Shown here piece after piece: positions 34,408 to 46,200 of a stretch of 64,000 nucleotides of DNA; position 1 is the first letter of the stretch; every line of letters begins with the position of its first letter. The translations under genes and the position numbers were made by a program. Location of the stretch: assembly GCF_048773025.1 (NCBI RefSeq), contig NW_027413957.1:6572001-6636000 (forward strand), given 5' to 3'. Under the pieces are notes generated by a model. It had not been told where the DNA came from. It did not search any database and saw only the letters and a program-made list of their open reading frames with translations. The DNA comes from Camelus bactrianus. Taxonomy: Eukaryota > Chordata > Mammalia > Artiodactyla > Camelidae.

Positions 34408-37330
34408 ATCACGGGTGCTGTAGACAGAAGACGGAACCTCCCCACACTCAGAATTCCGGAACACGGGTGACTGAGTGGGTGAGGTTTAGGGCCGCCCTCC
34501 ACACAGATTCCTGGTGTCACAGGTGTTCCCTGGTAGGGGGAAGACCGCTAAATACCTCCCCTGTCCATGGGGAGGCACTAGGTGCTACCTGAGTTTCCAG
34601 CCCAACCCCCGCCTTTCCCTGGCTGCCCGCACTTAGAGGGACTCAGGGAAGACTCTCGAAGGGCTCCTAGGAGATCCCGGGTGCTGCAGACATAAGACGG
34701 AACCTCCCCACACTCACAATTCCGGAACACGGCTGACTGTGTGGGGAAGGTTCGGGGCAGCCCTTCACGCAGCTGCATGGTGTCACAGGTGTTCCCTCGC
34801 AGGGGGAAGTCCGCTAATTACCTCCCTTGTCCATGGGGAGGCACTAGATGCTACCAGAGTTTCCAGCCAAACCCCCGCCTTTCCCCGGCAGCCCGCAGTG
34901 GGAGGGATTCGGGGAAGACACTCGAAGGGCTCCTAGGAGATCCCGGGTGCTGCAGACAGAAGACGGAACCTCCCCACACTCAGAATTCCGGAACACGGCT
35001 GACTGTGTGGGGGATGTTCGGGGCCGCCCACCACGTAGCTGCCTGGTGTCACAGGTGTTCCCTGGCAGGGGGAAGTCCGCTAATTACCTCCCTTGTCCAT
35101 GGGGAGGCACAAGATGCTACCTGCTTTTCCAGCCCAACCCCCGCCTTTCCCCGGCAGCCCGCACAGGGAGGGACTGGGGGAAGACACTCGAAAGGCTCCT
35201 AGGAGAACCCGGGTGCTGCAGACAGAAGACGGAACCTCCCCACACTCAGAATTCCGGAACACGTGTGACTGTGTGGGTGAGGTTTAGGGCCGCACTCCAC
35301 GCAGCTTCCTGGTGTCACAGTTGTTCCCTGGCAGGGGGAAGTCCGCTAATTACCTCCCTTTTCCATGGGGAGGCACTAGATGCTACCTGCTTTTCCAGCC
35401 CAACCCCCGCCGTTCCCCGGCTGCCCGCCCTGGGAGGGACTCTGGGAAGACTCTCGAAGGGCTCCTAGGAGATCCCGGGTGCTGCAGACATAAGACGGAA
35501 CCTCCCCACACTCAGAATTCCGGAACACGGCTGACTGTGTTGGGGAGGTTCGGGGCCGCCCTCCACGCAGCTGCCTGGTGTCACAGGTGATCCCTGGCAG
35601 GTGGAAGTCCGCTAATTACCTCCCCTGTCCATGGGGAGGCACTATATGCTACCTGCTTTTCCAGCACAACCCCCTCCTTTCCCCGGCAGTCCGCACAGGG
35701 AGGGACTCTGGGAAGACACTCGAAAGGCTCCTAGGAGATCCCGGGTGCTGCAGACAGAAAACGGAACCTCCCCACACTGAGAATTCCGGAACACGGGTGA
35801 CTGTGTGGGTGAGGTTTAGGGCCGCCCTCCACACAGCTTCCTGGTGTCACAGGTGTTCCCTGGTAGGGGGAAGACCGCTAATTACCTCCCCTGTCCATGG
35901 GGAGGCACTAGATGCTACCTGATTTTCCAGCCCAACCCCCGCCTTTCCCCGGCTGCCCGCACTGGGAGGGACTCGGGGAAGACTCTCGAAGGGCTCCTAG
36001 GAGATCCCGGGTGCTGCAAACAGAAGACGGAACCTCCCCACACTCAGAATTCCGGAACACGGGAGACTGTATGGGTGAGGTTTTGGGCCGCCCTCCACAC
36101 AGTTTCCTGGTGTCACAGGTGTTCCCTGGTAGGGGGAAGACCGCAAATTACCTCCCCTGTCCATGGGGAGGCACTAGATGCTACCTGATTTTCCAGCCCA
36201 ACCCAGCCGTTCCCCGGCTGCCCGCACTGGGAGGGACTCGGGGAAGACTCTCGAAAGGCTCCTAGGAGATCCCGGGTGCTGCAGACATAAGACGGAACCT
36301 CCCCACACTCAGAATTCCGGAACACGTGTGACTGTGTGGGTGAGGTTTAGGGCCGCACTCCACGCAGCTTCCTGGTGTCACAGTTGTTCCCTGGCAGGGG
36401 GAAGTGCGCTAATTACCTCCCTTGTCCATGGGGAGGCACTAGATGCTACCTGCTTTTCCAGCCCAACCCCCGCCGTTCCCCGGCTGCCCGCACTGGGAGG
36501 GACTCGGGGAAGACTCTCGAAGGGCTCCTAGGAGATCCCGGGTGCTGCAGACATAAGACGGAACCTCCCCACACTCAGAATTCCGGAACAAGGCTGACTG
36601 TGTGGGGAAGGATCGGGGCCGCCCTCCACGCAGCTGCCTGGTGTCACAGGTGTTCCCTGGCAGGTGGAAGTACGCTAATTACCTCCCCTGTCCATGGGGA
36701 TGCACTAGATGCTACCTGCGTTTCCAGCACAACCCCCTCCTTTCCCTGGCAGCCAGCACAGGGAGGGACTCTGGGAAGACATTCGAAGAGCTCCTAGGAG
36801 ATCCCGGGTGCTGCAGACAGAAGACGGAACCACCCCACACTCATAACCCGGAACACAGTTGACTGTGTGGGGGAGGTTCGGGGCCGCCCTCCACGCAGCT
36901 GCCTGGTGTCACAGGTGTTCCCTGGCAGGTGGAAGTCCGCTAATTACCTCCCCTGTCCATGGGGAGGCACTAGATGCTACCTGCGTTTCCAGCACAACCC
37001 CCGCCTTTCCCCGGCTGCCCGAACTGGGAGGGACTCGGGGAAGACTCTCGAAGGGCTCCTAGGAGATCCCAGGTGCTGCAGACAGAAGACGGAACCTCCC
37101 CACACTCAGAATTCCGGAACACGTGTGACTGTGTGGGTGAGGTTTAGGGCCGCACTCCACGCAGCTTCCTGGTGTCACAGTTTTTCCCTGGCAGGGGGAA
37201 GTCCGCTAATTACCTCCCTTGTCCATGGGGAGGCACTAGATGCTACCTGCTTTTCCAGCCCAACCCCCGCCTTTCCCCGGCTGCCCGCACTGGGAGGGAC
37301 TCGGGGAAGACTCTCGATGGGCTCCTAGGA
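34408..37330 (+). repeat. 11-monomer higher-order unit, second domain, unit A (about 2.92 kb)
   Basis: Delimited by the marker GATCACGGGTGCTGTAGAC (loss of SmaI and PstI) at 34408 and 37331. Unlike the 4-14 kb series, the successive units here are not colinear throughout. Blocks of unit A match unit C 5847 bp downstream (35.84-36.8 kb with 41.69-42.6 kb), while unit B has a different internal order. Spacing is 2923 bp, 11 monomers less three bases. Confidence 0.8.
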
Positions 37331-40253
37331 GATCACGGGTGCTGTAGACAGAAGACGGAACCTCCCCACACTCAGAATTCCGGAACACGGGTGACTGAGT
37401 GGGTGAGGTTTAGGGCCGCCCTCCACACAGATTCCTGGTGTCACAGGTGTTCCCTGGTAGGGGGAAGACCGCTAATTACCTCCCCTGTCCATGGGGAGGC
37501 ACTAGGTGCTACCTGAGTTTCCAGCCCAACCCCCGCCTTTCCCTGGCTGCCTGCACTTAGAGGGACTCAGGGAAGACTCTCGAAGGGCTCCTAGGAGATC
37601 CCGGGTGCTGCAGACATAAGACGGAACCTCCCCACACTCACAATTCCGGAACACGGCTGACTGTGTGGGGAAGGTTCGGGGCAGCCCTCCACGCAGCTGC
37701 ATGGTGTCACAGGTGTTCCCTCGCAGGGGGAAGTCCGCTAATTACCTCCCTTGTCCATGGGGAGGCACTAGATGCTACCAGAGTTTCCAGCCAAACCCCC
37801 GCCTTTCCCCGCAGCCCGCAGTGGGAGGGATTCGGGGAAGACAATCGAAGGGCTCCTAGGAGATCCCGGGTGCTGCAGACAGAAGACGGAACCTCCCCAC
37901 ACTCAGAATTCCGGAACACGGCTGACTGTGTGGGGGATGTTCGGGGCCGCCCACCACGCAGCTGCCTGGTGTCACAGGTGTTCCCTGGCAGGGGGAAGTC
38001 CGCTAATTAAATCCCTTGTCCATGGGGAGGCACAAGATGCTACCTGCTTTTCCAGCCCAACCCCCGCCTTTCCCCGGCAGCCCGCACTGGGAGGGACTGG
38101 GGGAAGACACTCGAAAGGCTCCTAGGAGAACCCGGGTGCTGCAGACAGAAGACGGAACCTCCCCACACTCAGAATTCCGGAACACGTGTGACTGTGTGGG
38201 TGAGGTTTAGGGCCGCACTCCACGCAGCTTCCTGGTGTCACAGTTGTTCCCTGGCAGGGGGAAGTCCGCTAATTACCTCCCCTGTCCATGGGGAGGCACT
38301 AGATGCTACCTGCTTTTCCAGCCCAACCCCCGCCGTTCCCCGGCTGCCCGCCCTGGGAGGGACTCGGGGAAGACTCTCGAAGGGCTCCTAGGAGATCCCG
38401 GGTGCTGCAGACATAAGACGGAACCTCCCCACACTCAGAATTCCGGAACACGGCTGACTGTGTTGGGGAGGTTCGGGGCCGCCCTCCACGCAGCTGCCTG
38501 GTGTCACAGGTGATCCCTGGCAGGTGGAAGTACGCTAATTACCTCCCCTGTCCATGGGGATGCACTAGATGCTACCTGCGTTTCCAGCACAACCCCCTCC
38601 TTTCCCTGGCAGCCAGCACAGGGAGGGACTCTGGGAAGACACTCGAAGAGCTCCTAGGAGATCCCGGGTGCTGCAGACAGAAGACGGAACCTCCCCACAC
38701 TCATAACCCGGAACACGGTTGACTGTGTGGGGGAGGTTCGGGGCCGCCCTCCACGCAGCTGCCTGGTGTCACAGGTGTTCCCTGGCAGGTGGAAGTCCGC
38801 TAATTACCTCCCCTGTCCATGGGGAGGCACTAGATGCTACCTGCGTTTCCAGCACAACCCCCGCCTTTCCCTGGCTGCCCGAACTGGGAGGGACTCGGGG
38901 AAGACTCTCGAAGGGCTCCTAGGAGATCCCAGGTGCTGCAGACAGAAGACGGAACCTCCCCACACTCAGAATTCCGGAACACGTGTGACTGTGTGGGTGA
39001 GGTTTAGGGACCGCACTCCACACAGATTCCTGGTGTCACAGTTGTTCCCTGGCAGGGGGAAGTCCGCTAATTACCTCCCTTGTCCATGGGGAGGCACTAG
39101 ATGCTACCTGCTTTTCCAGCCCAACCCCCGCCGTTCCCCGGCTGCCCGCACTGGGAGGGACTCGGGGAAGACTCTCGAAGGGCTCCTAGGAGATCCCGGG
39201 TGCTGCAGATATAAGACGGAACCTCCCCACACTCAGAATTCCGGAACACAGCTGACTGTGTGGGGGAGGTTCGGGGCCGCCCTCCACGCAGCTGCCTGGT
39301 GTCACAGGTGTTCCCTGGCAGGTGGAAGTCCGCTAATTACCTCCCCTGTCCATGGGGAGGCACTAGATGCTACCTGCGTTTCCAGCACAACCCCCTGCAT
39401 TCCCCGGCAGTCCGCACAGGGAGGGACTCTGGGAAGACACTCGAAAGGCTCCTAGGAGATCCCGGGTGCTGCAAACAAAAGACGGAACCTCCCCACACTC
39501 AGAATTCCGGAACACGGGAGACTGTATGGGTGAGGTTTAGGGCCGCCCTCCACACAGTTTCCTGGTGTCACAGGTGTTCCCTGGTAGGGGGAAGACCGCT
39601 AATTACCTCCCCTGTCCATGGGGAGGCACTAGATGCTACCTGATTTTCCAGCCCAACCCCCGCCGTTCCCCGGCTGCCCGCACTGGGAGGGACTCGGGGA
39701 AGACTCTCGAAAGGCTCCTAGGAGATCCCGGGTGCTGCAGACATAAGACGGAACCTCCCCACACTCAGAATTCCGGAACACGTGTGACTGTGTGGGTGAG
39801 GTTTAGGGCCGCACTCCACGCAGCTTCCTGGTGTCACAGTTGTTCCCTGGCAGGGGGAATTCCGCTAATTAAATCCCTTGTCCATGGGGAGGCACTAGAT
39901 GCTACCTGCTTTTCCAGCCCAACCCCCGCCGTTCCCCGGCTGCCCGCACTGGGAGGGACTCTGGGAAGACACTCGAAGAGCTCCTAGGAGATCCCGGGTG
40001 CTGCAGACAGAAGACGGAACCTCCCCACACTCATAATCCGGAACACGGTTGACTGTGTGGGGGAGGTTCGGGGCCGCCCTCCACGCAGCTGCCTGGTGTC
40101 ACAAGTGTTCCCTGGTAGGGGGAAGACCGCTAATTACCTCCCCTGTCCATGGGGAGGCACTAGATGCTACCTGAGTTTCCAGCCCAACCCCCGCCTTTCT
40201 CCGGCTGCCCGCACTGGGAGGGACTCGGGGAAGACTCTCGAAGGGCTCCTAGG
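37331..40253 (+). repeat. 11-monomer higher-order unit, second domain, unit B (rearranged)
   Basis: Same length as unit A but internally rearranged. It contains a hybrid monomer at 38501-38540 joining two parts of unit A that are about four monomers apart, and a second switch near 39.47 kb. It also carries the AATTAAATCCC variant twice (38003, 39864) and EcoRI-less units near 38701 and 40031. Confidence 0.75.
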
Positions 40254-43200
40254 AGATCACGGGTGCTGTAGACAGAAGACGGAACCTCCCCACACTCAGA
40301 ATTCCGGAACACGGGTGACTGAGTGGGTGAGGTTTAGGGCCGCCCTCCACACAGATTCCTGGTGTCACAGGTGTTCCCTGGTAGGGGGAAGACCGCTAAT
40401 TACCTCCCCTGTCCATGGGGAGGCACTAGGTGCTACCTGAGTTTTCAGCCCAACCCCCGCCTTTCCCTGGCTGCCCGCAATTAGAGGGACTCAGGGAAGA
40501 CTCTCGAAGGGCTCCTAGGAGATCCCGGGTGCTGCAGACATAAGACGGAACCTCCCCACACTCAGAATTCCGGAACACGGCTGACTGTGTGGGGAAGGTT
40601 CGGGGCAGCCCTCCACGCAGCTGCATGGTGTCACAGGTGTTCCCTCGCAGGGGGAAGTCCGCTAATTACCTCCCTTGTCCATGGGGAGGCACTCGATGCT
40701 ACCAGAGTTTCCAGCCAAACCCCCGCCTTTTCCCGGCAGCCCGCAGTGGGAGGGATTCGGGGAAGACACTCGAAGGGCTCCTAGGAGATCCCGGGTGCTG
40801 CAGACAGAAGACGGAACCTCCCCACACTCAGAATTCCGGAACACGGCTGACTGTGTGGGGGATGTTCGGGGCCGCCCACCACGCAGCTGCCTGGTGTCAC
40901 AGGTGTTCCCTGGCAGGGGGAAGTCCGCTAATTACCTCCCTTGTCCATGGGCAGGCACAAGATGCTACCTGCTTTTCCAGCCAACTCCCGCCTTTCCCCG
41001 GCAGCCCGCACAGGGAGGGACTGGGGGAAGACACTCGAAAGGCTCCTAGGAGAACCCGGGTGCTGCAGACAGAAGACGGAACCTCCCCACACTCAGAATT
41101 CCGGAACACGTGTGACTGTGTGGGTGAGGTTTAGGGCCGCACTCCACCGAGCTTCCTGGTGTCACAGTTGTTCCCTGGCAGGGGGAATTCCGCTAATTAC
41201 CTCCCTTGTCCATGGGGAGGCACTAGATGCTACCTGCTTTTCCAGCCCAACCCCCGCCGTTCCCCGGCTGCCCGCCCTGGGAGGGACTCGGGGAAGACTC
41301 TCGAAGGGCTCCTAGGAGATCCCGGGTGCTGCAGACATAAGACGGAACCTCCCCACACTCAGAATTCCGGAACACGGTTGACTGTGTTGGGGAGGTTCGG
41401 GGCCGCCTTCCACGCAGCTGCCTGGTGTCACAGGTGTTCCCTGGCAGGTGGAAGTCCGCTAATTACCTCCCCTGTCCATGGGGAGGCACTAGATGCTACC
41501 TGCGTTTCCAGCAAAACCCCCTCCTTTCCCCGGCAGTCCGCACAGGGAGGGACTCTGGGAAGACACTCGAAAGGCTCCTAGGAGATCCCGGGTGCTGCAG
41601 ACAGAAAACGGAACCTCCCCACACTGAGAATTCCGGAACACGGGTGACTGTGTGGGTGAGGTTTAGGGCCGCCCTCCACACAGCTTCCTGGTGTCACAGG
41701 TGTTCCCTGGTAGCGGGAAGACCGCTAATTACCTCCCCTGTCCATGGGGAGGCACTAGATGCTACCTGATTTTCCAGCCCAACCCCCGCCTTTCCCCGGC
41801 TGCCCGCACTGGGAGGGACTCGGGGAAGACTCTCGAAGGGCTCCTAGGAGATCCCGGGTGCTGCAAACAGAAGACGGAACCTCCCCACACTCAGAATTCC
41901 GGAACACGGGAGACTGTATGGGTGAGGTTTAGGGCCGCCCTCCACACAGTTTCCTGGTGTCACAGGTGTTCCCTGGTAGGGGGAAGACCGCTAATTACCT
42001 CCCCTGTCCATGGGGAGGCACTAGATGCTACCTGATTTTCCAGCCCAACCCCGCCGTTCCCCGGCTGCCCGCACTGGGAGGGACTCGGGGAAGACTCTCG
42101 AAAAGCTCCTAGGAGATCCCGGGTGCTGCAGACATAAGACGGAACCTCCCCACACTCAGAATTCCGGAACACGTGTGACTGTGTGGGTGAGGTTTAGGGC
42201 CGCACTCCACGCAGCTTCCTGGTGTCACAGTTGTTCCCTGGCAGGGGGAAGTGCGCTAATTACCTCCCTTGTCCATAGGGAGGCACTAGATGCTACCTGC
42301 TTTTCCAGCCCAACCCCCGCCGTTCCCCGGCTGCCCGCACTGGGAGGGACTCGGGGAAGACTCTCGAAGGGCTCCTAGGAGATCCCGGGTGCTGCAGACA
42401 TAAGACGGAACCTCCCCACACTCAGAATTCCGGAACAAGGCTGACTGTGTGGGGAAGGTTCGGGGCCGCCCTCCACGCAGCTGCCTGGTGTCACAGGTGT
42501 TCCCTGGCAGGTGGAAGTCCGCTAATTACCTCACCTGTCCATGGGGATGCACTAGATGCTACCTGCGTTTCCAGCACAACCCCCTCCTTTCCCTGGCAGC
42601 CAGCACAGGGAGGGACTCTGGGAAGACACTCGAAGAGCTCCTAGGAGATCCCGGGTGCTGCAGACAGAAGACGGAACCTCCCCACACTCAGAATTCCGGA
42701 ACACGGGAGACTGTATGGGTGAGGTTTAGGGCCGCCCTCCACACAGTTTCCTGGTGTCACAGGTGTTCCCTGGTAGGGGGAAGACCGCTAATTACCTCCC
42801 CTGTCCATGGGGAGGCACTAGATGCTACCTGATTTTCCAGCCCAACCCCCACCGTTCCCCGGCTGCCCGCACTGGGAGGGACTCGGGGAAGACTCTCGAA
42901 AGGCTCCTAGGAGATCCCGGGTGCTGCAGACATAAGACGGAACCTCCCCACACTCAGAATTCCGGAACACGTGTGACTGTGTGGGTGAGGTTTAGGGCCG
43001 CACTCCACGCAGCTTCCTGGTGTCACAGTTGTTCCCTGGCAGGGGGAAGTCCGCTAATTAAATCACTTGTCCATGGGGAGGCACTAGATGCTACCTGCTT
43101 TTCCAGCCCAACCCCCGCCGTTCCCCGGCTGCCCGCACTGGGAGGGACTCTGGGAAGACACTCGAAGAGCTCCTAGGAGATCCCGGGTGCTGCAGACAGA
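40254..43200 (+). repeat. 11-monomer higher-order unit, second domain, unit C
   Basis: Begins at the GATCACGGGTGCTGTAGAC marker at 40254. Most of it follows unit A at offset 5847 up to about 42.65 kb, and then follows the end of unit B (39.56-40.0 kb matches 42.75-43.18 kb, offset 3189). The expected next marker near 43,177 is absent, so the end is approximate. Confidence 0.7.
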
Positions 43201-46200
43201 AGACGGAACCTCCCCACACTCATAATCCGGAACACGGTTGACTGTGTGGGGGAGGTTCGGGGCCGCCCTCCACGCAGCTGCCTGGTGTCACAAGTGTTCC
43301 CTGGCAGGGGGAAGTCCGCTAATTACCTCCCCTGTCCATGGGGAGGCACTAGATGCTACCTGCGTTTCCAGCACAACCCCCGCCTTTCCCTGGCTTCCCG
43401 CACTGGGAGGGACTCGGGGAAGACTCTCGAAGGGCTCCTAGGAGATCCCGGGTGCTGCAGACAGAAGACGGAACCTCCCCACACTCAGAATTCCGGAACA
43501 CGTGTGACTGTGTGGGTGAGGTTTAGGGCCGCACTCCACGCAGCTTCCTTGTGTCACAGTTGTTCCCTGGCAGGGGGAAGTCCGCTAATTACCTCCCTTG
43601 TCCATGGGGAGGCACTAGATGCTATCTGCTTTTCCAGCCCAACCCCCGCCGTTCCCCGACTGCCCGCACTGGGAGGGACTCGGGGAAGACTCTCGAAGGG
43701 CTCCTAGGAGATCCCGGGTGCTGCAGACATAAGACGGAACCTCCCCACACTCAGAATTCCGGAACACGGCTGACTGTGTGGGGGAGGTTCGGGGCCGCCC
43801 TCCACGCAGCTACCTGGTGTCACAGGTGTTCCCTGGCATGTGGAAGTCCGCTAATTACCTCCCCTGTCGATGGGGAGGCACTTGATGCTACCTGCGTTTC
43901 CAGGACAACCCCCTCCATTCCCCGGCAGCACGCAAAGGGACAGACTCTGGAAAGACACTCGAAGGGCTCCTAGGGGATCCCGGGTGCTGCAGACATAAGA
44001 CGGAACCTCCCCACACTCAGAATTCCGGAACACGGGTGACTGTGTGGGTGAGGTTTAGGGCCGCCCTCCACACAGCTTCCTGGTGTCACAGGTGTTCCCT
44101 GGTAGGGGGAAGACCGCTAATTACCTCCCCTGTCCATGGGGAGGCACTAGATGCTATCTGAGTTTCCAGCCAAACCCCCGTCTTTCCCCGGCTGCCCGCA
44201 CTGGGAGGGACTCGGGGAAGACTCTCGAAGGGCTCCTAGGAGATCCCGGTTGCTGTAGACAGAAGACGGAACCTCCCCACACTCAGAATTCCGGAACACG
44301 GGTGACTGAGTGGTTGAGGTTTAGGGCCGCACTCCACGCAGCTTCCTGGTGTCACAGGTGTTCCCTGGTAGGGGGAAGTCCGCTAATTACCTCTCCTGTC
44401 CATGGGGAGGCACTAGATGCTACCTGCTTTTCCAGCACAACCCCCTCCTTTCCCTGGCAGCCCGCACAGGGAGGGACTCTGGGAAGACACTCGAAGGGCT
44501 CCTAGGTGAACCCGGGTGCTGCAGATATAAGACGGAACCTCCCCACACTCAGAATTCCGGAACACGGCTGACTGTGTGGGGGAGGTTCGGTGCCGCCCTC
44601 CACGCAGCTGCCTGGTGTCACAGGTTTTCCCTGGCAGGGAGAAGTCCGCTAATTACCTCCCCTGTCCATGGGGAGGCACTAGATGCTACCTGAGTTTCCA
44701 GAACAACCCCCGCCTTTCCCCGGCAGCCCGCAGTGGGAGGGATTCGGGGAAGACACTCGAAGGGCTCCTAGGAGATCCCGGGTGCTGCAGACATAAGACG
44801 GAACCTCCCCACACTCAGAATTCCGGAACACGGCTGACTGTGTGGGGGAGGTTCGGGGCAGCCCTTCACGAATCTGCCTGGTGTCACAGGTGTTCCCTTT
44901 CAGGGCGAAGTCCGCTAATTACCTCCCTTGTCCATGGGGAGGCACAAGATGCTACCTGCTTTTCCAGCCCAACCCCCGCCTTTCCCCGACAGCCCGCACA
45001 GGAAGGGACTGGGGGAAGACACTCGAAAGGCTCCTAGGAGAACCCGGGTGCTGCAGACAGAAGACGGAACCTCCCCACACTCAGAATTCCGGAACACGTG
45101 TGACTGTGTGGGTGAGGTTTAGGGCCGCACTCCGCGCAGCTTCCTGGTGTCACAGTTGTTCCCTGGCAGGGGGAAGTCCGCTAATTACCTCCATTGTCCA
45201 TGGGGAGGCACTAGATGCTACCTGCTTTTCCAGCCCAACCCCCGCATTTCCCCGGCTGCCCGCACTGGGAGGGACTCGGGGAAGGCTCTCGAATGGCTCC
45301 TAGGAGATCCCGGGTGCTGCAGACATAAGACGGAACCTCCCCACACTCAGAATTCCGGAACACGGATGACTGTGTGGGGGAGGTTCGGGGCCGCCCTCCA
45401 CGCAGCTGCCTGGTGTCACAGGTGTTTCCTGGCAGGTGGAAGTCCGCTAATTACCTCCCCTGTCCATGGGGAGGCACTAGATGCTACCTGAGTTTCCAGC
45501 CCAACCCCCGCCGTTCCCCGTCTGCCCGCACTGAGAGGGACTCGGGGAAGACTCTCGAAGGGCTCCTAGGAGATCCCGGGTGCTGCAGACAGAAGACAGA
45601 ACCTCCCCACACTCAGAATTCCGGAACAAGGTTGACTGTTGGTTGAGGTTCGGGGCCGACCTCCACGCAGCTGCCTGGTGTCACAGGTGTTCCCTGGCAG
45701 GTGGAAGTCCGCTAATTACCTCCCTTGTCCATGGGGAGGCACTAGATGCTACCTGCTTTTCCAGCCCAACCCCCGCCTTTCCCCTGGAGCCCGCACAGGG
45801 AGGGACTTGGGGAAGACACTCGAAAGGCTCCTAGGAGAACCCGGGTGCTGCAGACATAAGACGGAACCTCCCCACACTCAGAATTCCGGAACACGGGTGA
45901 CTGTGTGGGTGAGGTTTAGGGCCGCCCTCCACACAGCTTCCTGGTGTCACAGGTGTTCCCTGGTAGGGGGAAGACCGCTAATTACCTCCCCTGTCCATGG
46001 GGAGGCACTAGATGCTACCTGAGTTTCCAGCCCAACCCCCGCTTTTCCCAGGCTGCCCGCAGTGGCAGTGACTCGGGGCAGACTCTCGAAAGGCTCCTAG
46101 GAGATCCCGGGTGCTGCAGACAGAAAACGGAACCTCCCCAAACTCAGAATTCCGGAACACGTCTGACTGTGTGGGGAAGGTTCTGGGCCGCCCTCCACGC

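Noticed and set aside
38727-39455. Long open reading frames throughout (the longest about 242 codons, many of 110-213)
   Set aside because: They repeat the same peptide fragments in shifting frames because the unit is stop-poor and 266 is not a multiple of three. Many begin at GTG or other alternative codons. They overlap each other on both strands, and their edges follow the repeat and not any gene signal.
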